The notes under the pieces: model-generated
The model's input: the letters and a program-made list of their open reading frames with translations, nothing else
What the model was told of the DNA's origin: nothing
The model's database searches: none
Shown here: piece after piece, positions 33,134 through 47,150 of the stretch
Numbering within the stretch: the stretch's first letter is position 1
Layout of the letters: each line of letters starts with the position of its first letter
Made by a program: the position numbers and the translations under genes
Assembly (NCBI GenBank): GCA_017590115.1
Contig: JAGGNK010008337.1
Coordinates: forward strand, 8,733,609-8,797,608
Reading direction: 5' to 3'
DNA length: 64,000 nucleotides
DNA from: Montifringilla adamsi
Taxonomy: Eukaryota > Chordata > Aves > Passeriformes > Passeridae

Positions 33134-36100
33134 CTTTATTGAGCCATGTGACTTGCTGTTACAGAATTGTAAAAGAATCCTTTACTGGAATGATTATACC
33201 AAACCATGTACAATTCAAACTGAATTATCTGGCTCACAATAAAATGTTTTTGGCAAGGGCACCTACTCGGACACTGTGAAGCTTTTATATTGCTAACAGA
33301 ATAATGTTTTCTGGGCAATTCTGAAGATATATTACTCCTCATTTACAATGTGCATTGTGAAAAAAATGGTCTGAAATGCTGCTGAAGGATGCATTCGTTT
33401 GTAACCACAGCATTTACAGGGATGCTGAGCTTTGCAGTGGGTGGTGTTGCTCTAGCAGAAATGAAAGAAAAGTGGGACTGTGGCTTGAGACTAGTATTGC
33501 TAATAAAAGTCCTTTTTGAAAAGGCAGGTGCAAGAATAGCAAATAATATCTGGTGTGGGAAGAAGAGATGGATGGTGAGGTATATTGTAACAATAAGGCT
33601 GAGATGAAATTGAAAGGAACTAATCAACCCTTTGCAAACAAAGTCTTCAGCTAGAGCTTATTGCTGCAAACACACACCCCTGAAGTATTTCATGTTTCCT
33701 GGATATAGCTGGTGTGCATGTTGAGGGTGCAGTTGGGGTACAGCAGATACCAGTCAGCCTCAGGCATTCTGCTCACAGGCATTCTGCATGGTCAAGGCTT
33801 CTATCTAGATGGCAACAGGACAGGCTCTACTCTCAAGCCTGACAGGACTCCAAAAGATTTAAGATTTACAGGAATGACAAGCAAAGCTGCAGAGGTCATG
33901 GCCACAGTGAAGAGCTGTGGCAGTTTTAGGCAAAAAGGGGAAGAGCTGTCCTCTGGGGACAAGTAACCACAAGGCAAATCCCCCCAAGGTCATGGGCTCT
34001 TGCCCTTAGGCAGCTAGGGATGACCACCCTAGAGATACCAAACTGGCCCAGGTTTGAGACAGGCAGAAATACTCAATCTGTATGTTTCTTTCTGGGTAAT
34101 CAATTAAATGCTGTTGGGACACTGCAGTGTAATTCTCTGTCTGAGGTCACATCTCACCTTTTACCTGTTTTACAGTGGGGCCACCAGGACTTCTGCCTTA
34201 CCTAAAAACACATTGCAGTCCTTTGCTAAGAGGCATTCTATTCATGCAAATGGCGACTGCACTGTCATAGCTTTCCAAGCTGTGTCAGCAGACTTTGATC
34301 ACACCAAAAGATGCTCTGCATGGAATGAATAATGTTGCTTTGGTTTTGATTATTACGCAGTACATGTAATCCTAACTCCATGACCCACACGTGGAGCTCT
34401 AAAGGGCAAGTTGTCATTGGACTGGCACCATAAAAATTAGAAATTTTGAAGCTTTTGGAAGGAAAAGTCTTTTTCCAGGGGCAGATGGTGTCTGAAAACT
34501 GTCCACTGAGCAGAGAGGGTGCAAAGTGTCCCACTAGAGCAGACCTTTGTACAGGGCAGTGATGGGAATGAAGAGACAACATGGGGACATGGAGTCAAAG
34601 CCACTGCTAAATCCAAGTATCCACCAGTCCTCAGTCACCCACTCTCCAGTTCTACAACCCCACCAGGAGACTCAATTCTGACAATGGGATTCAAAAATTT
34701 GCAAACCTAAGGTCTTTTTTTATTTCCTCTGTGAGCTGTTCAGGTCAATGTTTCATGGAAGGCTGTGGAGACTTTTCTGCTAAAGTTAGTCCTGGTAGAC
34801 TCTGGTTGAATGCAAACCTGTGCTCCAGTGTGGAAGAGGGTGAAAAGCTGGAGTGTGAATGATGTTTTCATCATTATTCAGAAAATTGAAGGGCAAAACT
34901 CCCCTTTGTTATTATTTGCAGTGCCAAGGGGAGAAAGATCATATTCCCGGGGTGCTGGCTGCTATGCGACACAAGAGCAGGACTTGCTGTTTACTTAGAA
35001 AATGAGTACTTCTGCAGTTCCCTGGGGGAGTGATCTGTATTCAGCCTGGGGCTCTGGTAAGAGATAAGATTTGACCCACCTCAGCCTCCTGAGATCCTCC
35101 TCCCTTTGCATACCACAGCATGGCTGCTCTGTAATCCTTTTACTTCTGGGAACTGGATTTTTCCCATAAACCACACTTCATTCTTGTTGGCATCCAGGAG
35201 CTCAAATTATGACCCCATCCCCAAGGTTTGGGGCTTGGCAAGAAGCCAGTGATCTCTGAGTAGTTCTTTTGCACCTCTCTCTGCACATACACCCCCACAT
35301 ATTCCTGTGAACCTCATGTCACCTTCCTTAAAAACTGTTGCAATGCTGTGGTGAAAATGAAGACGAAAAAAATTTTTCCTCCCCTGCTCAGGGAGCAGCT
35401 CTGAGCAGAATGAAATGCTAACGAGTGCCTTTGCCTTTCCTTCCTGCTGTGTCTTACACTGAATTAGACCTGAAAAGCAGTATCACCAAGCTTGAAGTTC
35501 AATTTATCAGTGCAGTCAGGATTGATTTGTTACACTACCTATTCTGGGGAAATGAATGTCTCCATCGCGCTCCCTTCCAGGGCAGGCAGACCTTTGTTTT
35601 GCTCACATCAGCCATGTAATGTAGGAAGCTGACATTCCACAGATAAAGGAAAAAACCTACAAAATCCTGACTAATTCTACCCAGCCAGGCAGTGCCAGAG
35701 AGTGATGCCACTTGCGAAGGACACGCTTGGCATTGTGGTGGCTGCAGATACCAGGCAGAAGTGCTCTCTACCTGGGCTTATCTGCTACTTTTTTGTTATT
35801 GAATAAGTGTTTAATGCCGTAAGTGTCCTAGAAAATTATTCTTGGGTGAATTACACGTCCCCATTATCACTATTAATGTTATAGCTGGACCATTGTGTTG
35901 ATCCTTGGAACTCAAATTCACAGTAAGAGTCAGGTTGAAAACGAACTTGGTTTTTGTACAAATTTTCAGCTGCTGTGTGAGACAGCTACTCAGACAGCTT
36001 TGCTACTGCTGTAGAGGAGGAAAATTTTCACTCATAATCTAGCACAGGGGATCTCCATTAAGAGAGCAACAATTATAAATCCAGTTTTCTCTTGCAGCAC

Positions 36101-39100
36101 ATTTTGATGGAATATTTGCAATGAGCCACATACAAATGTGGGAATTGTGTTTTCAGATTCAAAAGACCCAAAATGTGATTGCTATGAAATGTTACAATTT
36201 TAAAAGACCCTTTTTTTCCCCCCTAACTTGTCATACTCACATCAAATGTGGAGGGAAGGGTTAAGAGCTAAGCATCCTGCAGAACCATGCAGAGCACTTC
36301 GTGCTCCTAGAAATGTGGCTACAAGAAGGATGTCTATAGCTGGTGCTCATTAAGTGAGGTGAAATGAAAGAGGTAGTTGCTCTAAAGTAGCTTTTTTTCT
36401 TCAGGTAAAAGCAGGATTTCTTTCACATAAATATGCTGCAGCTAGACATAAATGACTTATTGCTTGAAAGCAGCTCTGCACTGCTGAAGAGCTGGAGCAT
36501 AAGAGTGAGAAATTTGGTCTTTAGCTACCCTGAGTGGGTGCTTTCAGCCTGGCTGCTGGCAGCAGCAATGCTGCTTTTTGCCTGGGCTGAGGCTGCTGAG
36601 GGCTCCTGCCTCTGCAACTCAGTGCTGAGCGTCCAGAGGATGCAGGAGTGGGATTATGTCTGTGGTTGGCCCATTACCACAGTCTGTCCCTTTCCATAGC
36701 CCTCTTCAAAACCAAAGAGTTAGTTTGGAATACTGCTCCAGAAACTGGGGCCATGCTTGCTCTGTAAGTTTTTGGGTACAGCTCCCCATTAATGGAGTAG
36801 GTGTTTTTTGTGCTCCTTTGGAGCACCCACCCTTGTTGACCCTTCTCTGCAACTTGGGTGTTTATTGTAATTTACTGTGTTTCCTTTTAAAATGAAAAAA
36901 GAAAACAATATCAACATCACCCACTCTTCCTAGCTGCTCCTTGATCTCAGATCTCAGCAGAATCGTAACCCTAGTCTTAAAAACTGTCTCCTCCTAAAGT
37001 CTCCTACTCTTAGAGCATGGGTACACATGTAGCTAAAGACTAACACAGATGGCTGAGGTGTTCCCCTGATCCTCTGGCCAACATTAGCTCCAGCTGTTCA
37101 TTTGGAGCTCCAGCTCTGCAGACTGATGCCTGAAGTCCTGCAGGAGCTGGCTCATGTTGGACCATGTCTCCCAGAACCGGGGTGTGACTGTACCCAGGAG
37201 AGGTGTGGCACAGACCATTGGAGGTCTTGTTTTAACTTGGAGCCATGCTTGTCCCAGAGCCCTTTTCTGAAACCCAGGTAGTGTCCATGCTGGATGCATC
37301 CCTTGTGCACAACTTCTCCCTTTCAGTGAGGCTGGGGAAATGTCAGCCTGATGTTAAGATGCTGCTCCTCAGGGACTCTGACTGCTGTCCTCCCAACACT
37401 CACCGGACAAATCCGGACAAGAGAAATAACCCTGAGCATCTCCAAAGTAGTTTGATCTGAAGGGCTCATTATTTTTGAACAGCTGAGTTGAACGTTACTG
37501 AGAACTCAATTTCCATTTCAGCTTGCTTTTCTACTTGTGCAGGGCAGAGCGTGGGAGCAAGGCTTGGGCATTTCACAGCCTCCTCCGTATGGATCAATAT
37601 TTTCCAATGTGTGCAAATTTCCAAGAGTTTAAACCGCTGAGTTTTGCAGAACTTTAATTGTATCAAATGCAAAAAAGAAAGGGATACTCTATCAAACCAA
37701 CACATAGCTAAGCAAATAAAGAATATAGGGGATGAATTAACAGAAAATAATTCATATGCTGCAAGAATAAACTGCTGAGTCCAGTAGAAGGAACTCCCAT
37801 TTATTCTTCATTTTTATTTTTATTTTTATGGTTTACAAGTACTTGGAAATACAAAATGGCAAGAGAAGTTTGGTGGGAAGGCTGTGTGGAGGTGCCATTC
37901 CTCAACACTACTTTTTAAATTATGAAAAATGTTGCTTTAAATCTGTAGAACATCAAAGAACTTCTGTCAGTTCTGACCACCTGATGGAGCTGAAGGAAGC
38001 TGAGAAGTCCACGTTACTTTGCTGAATTAAGGTGCCAGAAGCTGAGCTAGGTAGACACAGCTGTCACTGCAGAGCTTACTGTGACAGGAATAGGCCCTTC
38101 CTGCTGCAAGGCAGACATTCTTCCTTTCTCAAATTATTTAAAACAACCAGAGACAACAGACCCTCTGGTGGCCCATGCTGCTACATATGCCTGAAAGTTA
38201 AGATCAGCTGAGAATGTTTCTCCTCAATGACCTGCCATATAGAATGATAGAATAATTTGTGTTGGAAAGGACTTTTAAAGGTCACCCAGCCCAACCCTTC
38301 TGCAGTAAGCAGAGATATCTTCAACTAGACCAGATTACTTAGAGCCTTATCCGACCTGGCTTTGAATGTTTCCAGGGACAGGTCATCTGCCACCTCTCTG
38401 GGCAACATGTTCCAGTGATTCACCATCTTCATTGGAAAAAAATGTCTACCTTATATTTAGTCTAAATCTTAACCTAATTTCCCCTTGTCTTACCACTACC
38501 TGCTCACATAAAAAATCCCTCTCTAGATTTCTTGTGTGCCCCCTTAAGGTACTGGAAGGTTCTCTAAGGTCTCCATGGACCAGGCTGAACAACCCCAGCT
38601 CTCTCAGCCTGTCTTTGTACGAGAGGTGCTCCAGCTCTCTCAGCACCTTCATGGACTCCTCTGGACTCACTCTGACAGGTCCACATCCGTCTTATGTTGG
38701 GAGTCCCGGAGCTGGTTCAGTGCTCCAGGTGGAGTCTCACAAGAGCAGAGTCTCCTTAGTAAAGGGAGGGAATCACTTTCCCGGACTTGGTGGCTTTGCC
38801 TCCTTTGATGCAGCCCAAGATGTGGTTGGCAATATATGAAGAGCTGCCTTTAGTTAGCAAAGCCCAGAGAGGAGATTTCCTGATTGTTGGTAAAGCTGCT
38901 TTCCTCAGAGGCTGTGCTGGCTGCTTGTGCCCTTCCCAGGCTGAGTCCAGGAGCTGAGCTGGCTGCTTTGCAGGGCTGAATGGCAGGGTGAAGGTCCTGC
39001 AGCATCAGTTGAGGCTGTCTGTCTGCTCTTTGTGTGAAGTCAGTGTTTTTCCTTTGGTGAATAACCCTGGCCTGGGGATTGCTGCGGTGAGGGATGGGGC

Positions 39101-42100
39101 TGTTCTGATGTTACCAGGAGGTGGTTGCAGTGGGATCAATCCCTTCTGCATTGCTGGGGTAGCAGGGTGAAAGAACTCCATGGGTGAGCAGGCTGTGGGG
39201 TGGGGGGTGGGCACACAGTGTCTCCATCAGTAGCCCAGCTCTTGGGGGCTGCCAAGGATATGCTCACCTGCCCAATTGCTCCCAAACTGAGGTTACTCCT
39301 GGCTGCTTCTGGACTGTGCAGGGACAGCCAGCCTGAGACCCAAGCCCCTCCTTACATTCAGCACATGGAAGAGGGTAATTAAAGGAGTCATCCTTCCAAG
39401 CCAGGCTTTTTGTACAGCTCTTCAAAAACCTAGAAACCACTCCTTTTTCTCCTGCCACTAGGCTCAGCTTGCTGAAACAAAGATTAAAAGCCTGGATTCC
39501 ACTAAAGATGCTTCAGTGGAAGCCCAAACAAGCTCCCTAGAGAAGATTAACTATCCCCTGCACTGTTTGAGCTTGAGCTTTAGCAAAATGGACTGATGAG
39601 GAAAACACAGGTAGTACTGCAAAGATGAATTTGATAAAAGTGGGCAGAGCACAGTGGAGGCATGAAAGGCTGGTTAAGTATTTGCTTTTATGTATAGCTG
39701 AGTTCTAGGTCTTTAGACAAGACTTAATCTTTTCTATAAACAAATAACACATTCATTTACATGAATAATCCACATTTCTTATGCAAATCATTTGCCTGCT
39801 GCGATTTCTACTGAGAATAATATTCAGTATAATTACCACATTTATTTAGTGAATCTATTTACACAGGATAGCTCTCTGTCCATGAACGCTCTTCACCAGA
39901 GAGGCCCAAAGAGCAACAGGGGAGGCCAAGCTGCCAGTCATGTGTGCCCTGTGCTTTCTATTTTTGTTCCCATGAAGCATTCTGGGACTGTTTGAGATGT
40001 CTGGGCAAGAGCAGAAGGATGCCAGCATCCTGCCTCCATCCCAGGGAGAGCACCTGCTGCTAATGGAAGGCAGCTCTGCCCTGCTCACCAGCCTGCTGTT
40101 TGAGCTCCAGCTAACTATAATGAGGCAAGGCACTTTGAATAATAACTTTCCTTTGGGTATAAGGCTATCTTAATTTTTTGTGTGTTTAAGTTGGTAATTG
40201 CCACAGAGTTTGAAAATCTTCCAGGTTTTACCACTCCTAATTATGTTCTCATGCATATGCATCCCCTGCTTGTGTGCTCATTACTGCGAGGAGATCAGAA
40301 CCCCGAACGTTGGAGCGGTTCCCTCCAATTATCTTCCATATGCAGGAGTTCCTGTGAAATACCTCCCCTGCATGGGATGGCCTAAGATATTTGGAGAACA
40401 TCTTGTTGTCCAGAGCACCTTTTGCTCCAGGTGGTAAAATCAAGATGAGATTCGTCCCTCACATATCTCGCCCAGACTGCTCCTACCTGGGATGTCTCCT
40501 TGCTTGTAGCACCAGCCACTGAAATACTTGTTCAGGGGAAGTTATTAAGGTGTCCTAATGGAAAATATTTCAAGTTTCTAGGGCCTTGATTGCCTCTTTA
40601 CCTGCTCTGTTTGCATCTATTGATCGTTCTGGTTCAACAAGACCCTCTGGGACTAACAAACGCTAACAGGTTTGAATGCATTCATGAGGTTCTATGCAGG
40701 CAAAGAAAAATAATGCTGTTGGGCTTCTGACTTGTTCTTACTCAATAACAGCAAAACAAATGTGTGCAATTAAACATTACTTTGTTTTCTAAACAGCAGC
40801 CTTGAAATTTTGTCCTGCTAGTGGGGGAATCAAGCTGCTGCTTTGCTGTCTGACCAACAGCAATGATTTGGTGATGGGAAAGGAGATGTTAATCCACCTG
40901 AGCACGTTCAGGGTAGAACGCCATTCCCTTGTTAGAAATCCCTAGGCAGGATTTCTAGCACTGTGTGTGTTTTTGTGTAGGAGATCACAGTGGATCCTAT
41001 GAAAAGATCAACGTGGAGCAAGCACAGACATTGACATTACTCACTCTTTGTACAGAGTAACTGCTTGTTAACTATTTGTCAGGGAGTTGTGGGGTTAGTA
41101 ATTGTCAGCCCCTTGGAACATTTGTTCTGAGAGGGAGGTTGCCTGATCAAATAGAAATCGCTGTCTTTATGCTTAAAGCATTGTATTGTGTATGAAGAAA
41201 TGTCTATTCCTAGACACCTCACCTGAATAATGGGATTAAAATCTTGAGAAGTAAGGTGATGTGTGGCTCACTGTCTCCAGCTTTTGTGTCCCTCAGGAGA
41301 AGGGAGAGATAAAGTCAGGATTTTTTTCTGTGAAAAATTTTATAGGAGGAAGATGAGGGTAAAACTTTCCACCCAGCTGTGAAAACCCTCCTTACCCAGA
41401 AGTGCCTGGTGCAATATTGCATATTGCCAGCTGTGTTAATAGATGCCTAGATCCCAGTTGGCACTGGGCCACACTTACATATCCCAGAAATAGAGATTTA
41501 ATTCTGAAGTCTGCTTAACACCTGCACACAAAAGGACAGAGGCATTAAAGGTGCTTTAAGGACAAAGCTTTATTTTAGCTAATGTGTTCTCTCACCCATC
41601 ACATGACTTGTTCTTTATTCTGTTGAGTGTCACCTGTCCAAACCACAATTATGGGCTTCAGTGTGTCTGAGAGACACTGTCCTGCAGCTGGCTAAAAGGG
41701 ACTGATTTAGCACATTCAAAGCAACAAAAGGGCTTGGTCTGAATTCTGGCAGGGTTCTCTGCTTTTAGACATGGATGTGGGGGGTGGGTGTGTGCATGTG
41801 TGGGAATGCACACAGCTCCTTGGCAGCCAGGTGAGCAGCTTTGCTTCCCCTGGGAGTCCCGGCAGCACTGGGAGCATGTGTTTTACCAGAGCTGTGCTGA
41901 GAACTGCAGGGTGCCCAGGTTCAGCTGCTGCTGGTAAAGATTCACCTGCCCTGTGCTCTGTTTATTGATTGTGTGCTGCAGCTTGGCCCATATAACTCTC
42001 TGCTGCCTCTGGTCTCAAATACTCCTTTGTGGCCATTTGCAGTGCCTGCCACTGGTTGCTGGTGCAGTGACCTGGAGCTAAGCAGCTTACCCCACCAAAA

Positions 42101-45100
42101 CACTGAATAAAACAGGCTGTGGGATCAGCAGCCATCGCTTATCTGAGGGCTTTTTCCAGAAAATGGGAGCATCAGAAGTGACTAACAAGCACCAGAGACA
42201 TCTGAGGACAGACAGGATCCAGAAAGCTTTACTGTAGCAATAAATCCCAGAGGCAGGGCTGGTCAAGGGAACTGTTCTTTGCTAAAATGTCCCTCAGTCA
42301 GACACTGAAGTCAATGTGTCTCCTTTCAAATCTCCCGTTGCTCTTCCCCTTGTTCTCACACCTGCTTAAATTGGCATGACTGGGCACCTGGAAATGCTGT
42401 AAGTGAGTAAAGGGTGCATCTAGTCCAGAAAAACCTGTGCTCCAGCAAATGGAGACAAGGACTGGGGAGCATGGGAATTAAACACAAGTACAAGTGGGTG
42501 CCCATTTGATTGCAGTTGCTGGAAATGGAAAATACCTTGAGGTAAGCAAGAATTCCCTTCAGCCTTCCTCCAGTTTCACTACAGAGAAGTCTTTGCAGTT
42601 GTTCCACTGGTGAGGGAGCTCAGTGCTGCCTCATCCATCAGTGCCACAGACTAGCCTGGAGGTGGGAGTCTGACTTGTAGGAACTGCAGGCAAATGTCTG
42701 GGTGTGTGCTCTTGCCCATCGACTCGGGAAGCAGCTTCTGTTGCTGCAGCTGACTTGATGAGAGTTTCAATTAACAAATGCTATTAAAGTAGCTCTCCTC
42801 TTTATTTTATTTTTTTTTTTTTTTTAATGCATAGCATTTCCTGACAGCTTAAACGTTTAATTAACTGGAGATGCCATCGTGGAAAGTTTGCTAGAGAAGA
42901 ATGCTCGCGGTTTAATTAAAAGGAAAAAAAATCCTTTAGAGGTACTGGAAGAGATCTGCTTGCAACACTGACAGTGGCAAAAAGCCTGCAGGAACTCCTG
43001 CATTTCCCTTTCTGAGTGCAGCAGTAGGTGAGGAGGTGCACAGCAATACCATCACCCAAGAGGAGAAGGTGAGTGCTTCACAGCTTCGTGTTTGACCCTC
43101 CCATTTAAGCTGCAGATGTAGGACAAGCTACAGTTCTGCTACCTCAGCAAGGGAGAGGAGACAGCCAAAAAAAAGTTTTGGTTTTGTTTATTTAAGATTT
43201 TAACTTAGACTTCTCCTGCTATTAAGCCAGAGCTCTCTCTAACATTTTTTGGTGTTCTCCAAGGGCACACGGGGAGAACATTTTTCATATAAGCACTGGT
43301 CTGATTTTTTTTGGCTTCTGTTACAGCACAAAAACAAAGGCAGATCTTTCCTGCCACAAGAAAAAAAAATGTGGAATACTGTTCACATTATCTTCAACAG
43401 CCATCATGAAAGCTGTTTTTTGAGATGGCAGGGTACTGCCTGAGGTGGCAGAGTGCCTTTGCTGCCCTCACAACGCTGAGGGCTGTGTGGGATGGTGGCT
43501 GTGAGTAGGAACCATCAGCTCAGTACACACTTGCACCCCTGCAGCAGCTTTCCACAGGGCCACAGCATGGTGGTGTCATTGCTGCAGAGCTGGGGACCAC
43601 CATGGCAAGGCAACAACCTCCTTGCTCCTGTGCAAAGGACTTCTGCCCTTCCTCTCCTCACACTGACCAAGTGACCTGGAGGCTTTTTGAACAGCTACAG
43701 GTTGGAAAAGGGAACTTTGTTCCCATATTAAATATAAACCTGGAGGTCGCTGACATGACTGTTCACATTTGAAGCACAGCTCCACCCTTAGAGGGGTATC
43801 AAATGGTTCTGAGTCATCTCTGGGAGCAGGCTGGGGCTGTGGGGTGGTGCTGGGCCAGGGCATGTGCTGGCTTGTTGTCCTGGAGCTTCTGCACCCCGGC
43901 TGGCACCTCTGCTGCTGGTGACGAGGGACAGCTGGGCTCCTGCTGAAACAGGCCAGTGCTCAGCACTTGCCAAAACAGCTCTTTGGGAGCACAGTAGCAC
44001 ACCCTCTGCCAGGGGTGGGAGAGGAACCTCTGAATGAGCATCTTCCCCTGAGGCTGGAGGATGCACCACAGAGGCACCACTGAATGAAATCCAGCCCCCT
44101 GTATATCCACCTATCACCATGCTGACCCTTTCAAACGCTGATCTCTTATTTTTTTTGCAAACAGAGTCTTTCTGCAAGCAGTACCTCTCCATGGGGATGG
44201 TGCACTGCCAGGAACAGCACTGAGTGCTGGGCTACCCCAAGCCGCTGCCTGAACCAGATCCTCCCCTGGCAGTGGAGCTCTCTGTCCTAGAAGCCCCTTT
44301 CAATCCAGAGCTCAGTGGGGCTCCTCCATCTTACAATAACCTCCCATGTTCAGCTGAGACTCCTCAGTATCCCCAGGCTGGGGGTGGATTTTGATCCTTT
44401 CCTCTGATCACTTCTTGACTGTATCTGTTTAAGCCCCTTTCAACTTTCTGAGAAAAACCTGCAAAGTATTTGTGATCCTTTTGGAGAAGAAACACTCTGT
44501 GAATGGAATCTCAGATGTGAACTGAACTCAAACCCAAGAGTATTCCTAGTAAAAACTGCACTGAAGCAGTGTCCAGCTGGTTTGTAGACCCAGTGAGATT
44601 AGATTCCCTTGAAATGTGCTTTACAGATGTCCTTGATACAGCAAGGAAAGCTACTTTCCCCTTCCACCCATTCCTCAAAGGACCTGAAGGGCCATTGTCT
44701 GAAGCTGTGATTGTGAAGAGTCCCCCTCCCACTCAGAAATCATGTCCTATTTTTCCTTTCATTAAACAATCATTTTCATCAGCTTTTCAATGCCAGCCAC
44801 CCATTTCCTAGATTGTTTTTCTGTCTCTGGCTGTACTGCCTGTAAATTTTGTTGTGTTGGAAACAGGTAATATGTTATGGACCTCACTTGTGAAGCATCT
44901 GAGATTGGCAGATAAAAAAATTAGAGAAATTGGAAAGATATGGGTCAATAATACAACAGATTTTTTTTTATTGCCATGTTTTAATGGAATTGCAGTAGGA
45001 TTTTTATACAAATCTCTGAAAGTCTACAACTTCAAATAACTCTGAACCTCCAGATTTGTATTCTTGCCTTATTCTTGTTTAAATAGCTGTTACCATCATC

Positions 45101-47150
45101 TGCTTGACATATTATCTGTCCCAGCACACAGGCACACTGTCAGGAGGAATGTACTTCCTTGAGAATGACGCATCGCTAGAGCTCCTGGGGTCTCCTGCCT
45201 GCACACGGGACAGCTGCACAGAGCAGGGATTTGCACAGCGTCCCCCCTGGCTGAAGTGGTGGCAGTGCCAGCAGGGAAGCATCGGCCCTTTGCCCGTTCT
45301 CTGCCAGGCACAGCGAGTTATCCATCACGGCACCGAGCCCTGCCAGTGAAGCTTTCTCTCAGCAGAGGGAGTTGTTTCTCAAGGTAATAAGAAAGCATTA
45401 TCTGATTGCATTTTTGTCAGGTATGTCCTATTTATTACCTTACCTGTAATCTAATTTGTAATGTATTTCCTTGATATTTTCTATACTTTCCCCTCTGTAT
45501 TTTGTAATAGCTTCCCCTGAAAGTCTGACCTACAAAAAAGACAAGGTTTTTAATCCAGCTTTGAATGATAACACCCTCCAGGTGCCTTTATCTGGAAAAA
45601 CTCTCCTTGCACAGAGGGAGGTCTGGCAAGAAAAACTCAGCACCCTCTGAAAATGTGTTGGGGGAACACTGTTTACCAGCAGCCAAGGTCACTTTGTCCC
45701 AGGCAGGAAAACACCCGTGGCTATTTTCTACTTGTGGCAAGGTGATCTTTTTGGTCAGAAAGCCATTCCTGATCCAAAGGAGATATGTGAGAGGTAGCAA
45801 CCAGTCTGTCCCAACAGTAGGAAGGCACGAAAACAACTATAAGCCATGTAAAAACTATCACTGGTGTTCCTCAGCTGCTGAAAGCTGCTCAGGTGTTTTA
45901 CCTAGGCTGTCAGGGAAAAGCATAAGGCAACAGTTTGGGGAGAGAGCAGCACCTGTAGGTCCCAGCTAGGTTGGGCAGAGATGTCTCATGGTGGCAGAGG
46001 TGAAGTGTGATGGTCCAGCTACCCTGATCATGGGGCTGAGGAAGGCTAATTGGCATGAGAAATGATGCACACCGTGGGAACAGGTTGCATTTTCAGGTTG
46101 GTGTGGGCTTCCCATGTGACATCAGGTTGGTGGCTCACCAAGGCATGAGAGCTTTCTGCCCTCTTCCCACCTGGTTAGTTCTTCTCTTGCTTGGCTGTAA
46201 AACAGAGTTCAAACTAACTGCCTGCTGGACCTGGATTTCCTCCTTCTGGTAAAGGTGTTTCAAAGTCACACAGCTTTAAAACAAAGAAAGAGAAATGTCC
46301 CTTTTTGTGGATGCTAATGAAATTTTTATCTGGGCATCTTTCTGTGAATGTTGGGCCTGAGAGGCATGGATTATGTTAGGGAGAAAGGCTTATTGAGCCC
46401 TGGAAATAAATCAGAGGAGGACAGAGGATGAAGATCGCAAATGATAAATTAGCAAGTGACAGAAAACAACTGCAGGAAATAATAAAGCCAGGAGAAGTGT
46501 GTGGGAAATGCATAGGAGAGGTTGTTTACAACATGTGCATTGGACTTCCCAGCATTTGACATCTTATCTCTATTTCATTCCATATGTTACTTTATGCATG
46601 GATTCCTGTTTTTATGGGGTTTGTTCTATAGTTTTTGTACTAACATGAATGACTCACATCTGCTCCAATACTTAATTTATTCTCTAATGTCTTCTGCAAA
46701 GGTTTGCTCAGCTCATGTACTACTTGTCAGTGGCAAGATCGGAAGAGCAGCTTCAGGCAGGTGAGCAGGGATAGCTGGGTGAGACAGCTCTTTTCTGGAG
46801 TCCTACTCTGTAGTTGTGTTAGGTGTTTTTTTTCTCCTCAGCAACGCCTGTAATTCCCACTTTGGCTGCCCTATGTGGACAAGCCTGCTGTGCTGGGGCT
46901 GTGTTTGGAGCCAGCAAGGAACACCCCATGGGACAGGGATGATGGCTGAGGGCCGTCCTTGCAGGACCCTGGCCCGGCACTAAGCTGCTTGCTGGAATAC
47001 CAACAGCTGATGATTATGATTTTATTTTTTAAGTGTTCTTGACAGCTCTGGAGACACACATCTTCTCTTCCAAATCCAGTAATTAAATTCCACCTACCTG
47101 AATTCCCCCTGCTGTTTCAATTGGTTAAATTAATCTTCCCATCATGTCTG
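33134..47150. other. Intergenic region between CAPN14 and GALNT14
   Basis: About 14 kb with no exon that I can recognise on either strand. The only identified element is a CR1 fragment (about 38238-38830). The open frames in the interval are short and without family similarity. Human 2p23 likewise has no protein gene between CAPN14 and GALNT14 as far as I recall. Confidence 0.6.
38238..38830 (-). mobile_element. CR1-type LINE fragment (RT C-terminus and 3' end)
   Basis: On the minus strand the sequence encodes a typical CR1 reverse-transcriptase tail (KVLRELEHLSYKDRLRELGL, then FSLVHGDL), broken afterwards. The 3' end near 38240 carries the CATTCTATCATTCTAT-type terminal octamer repeats, in complement. 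It is truncated at its 5' end and inactive. Confidence 0.85.
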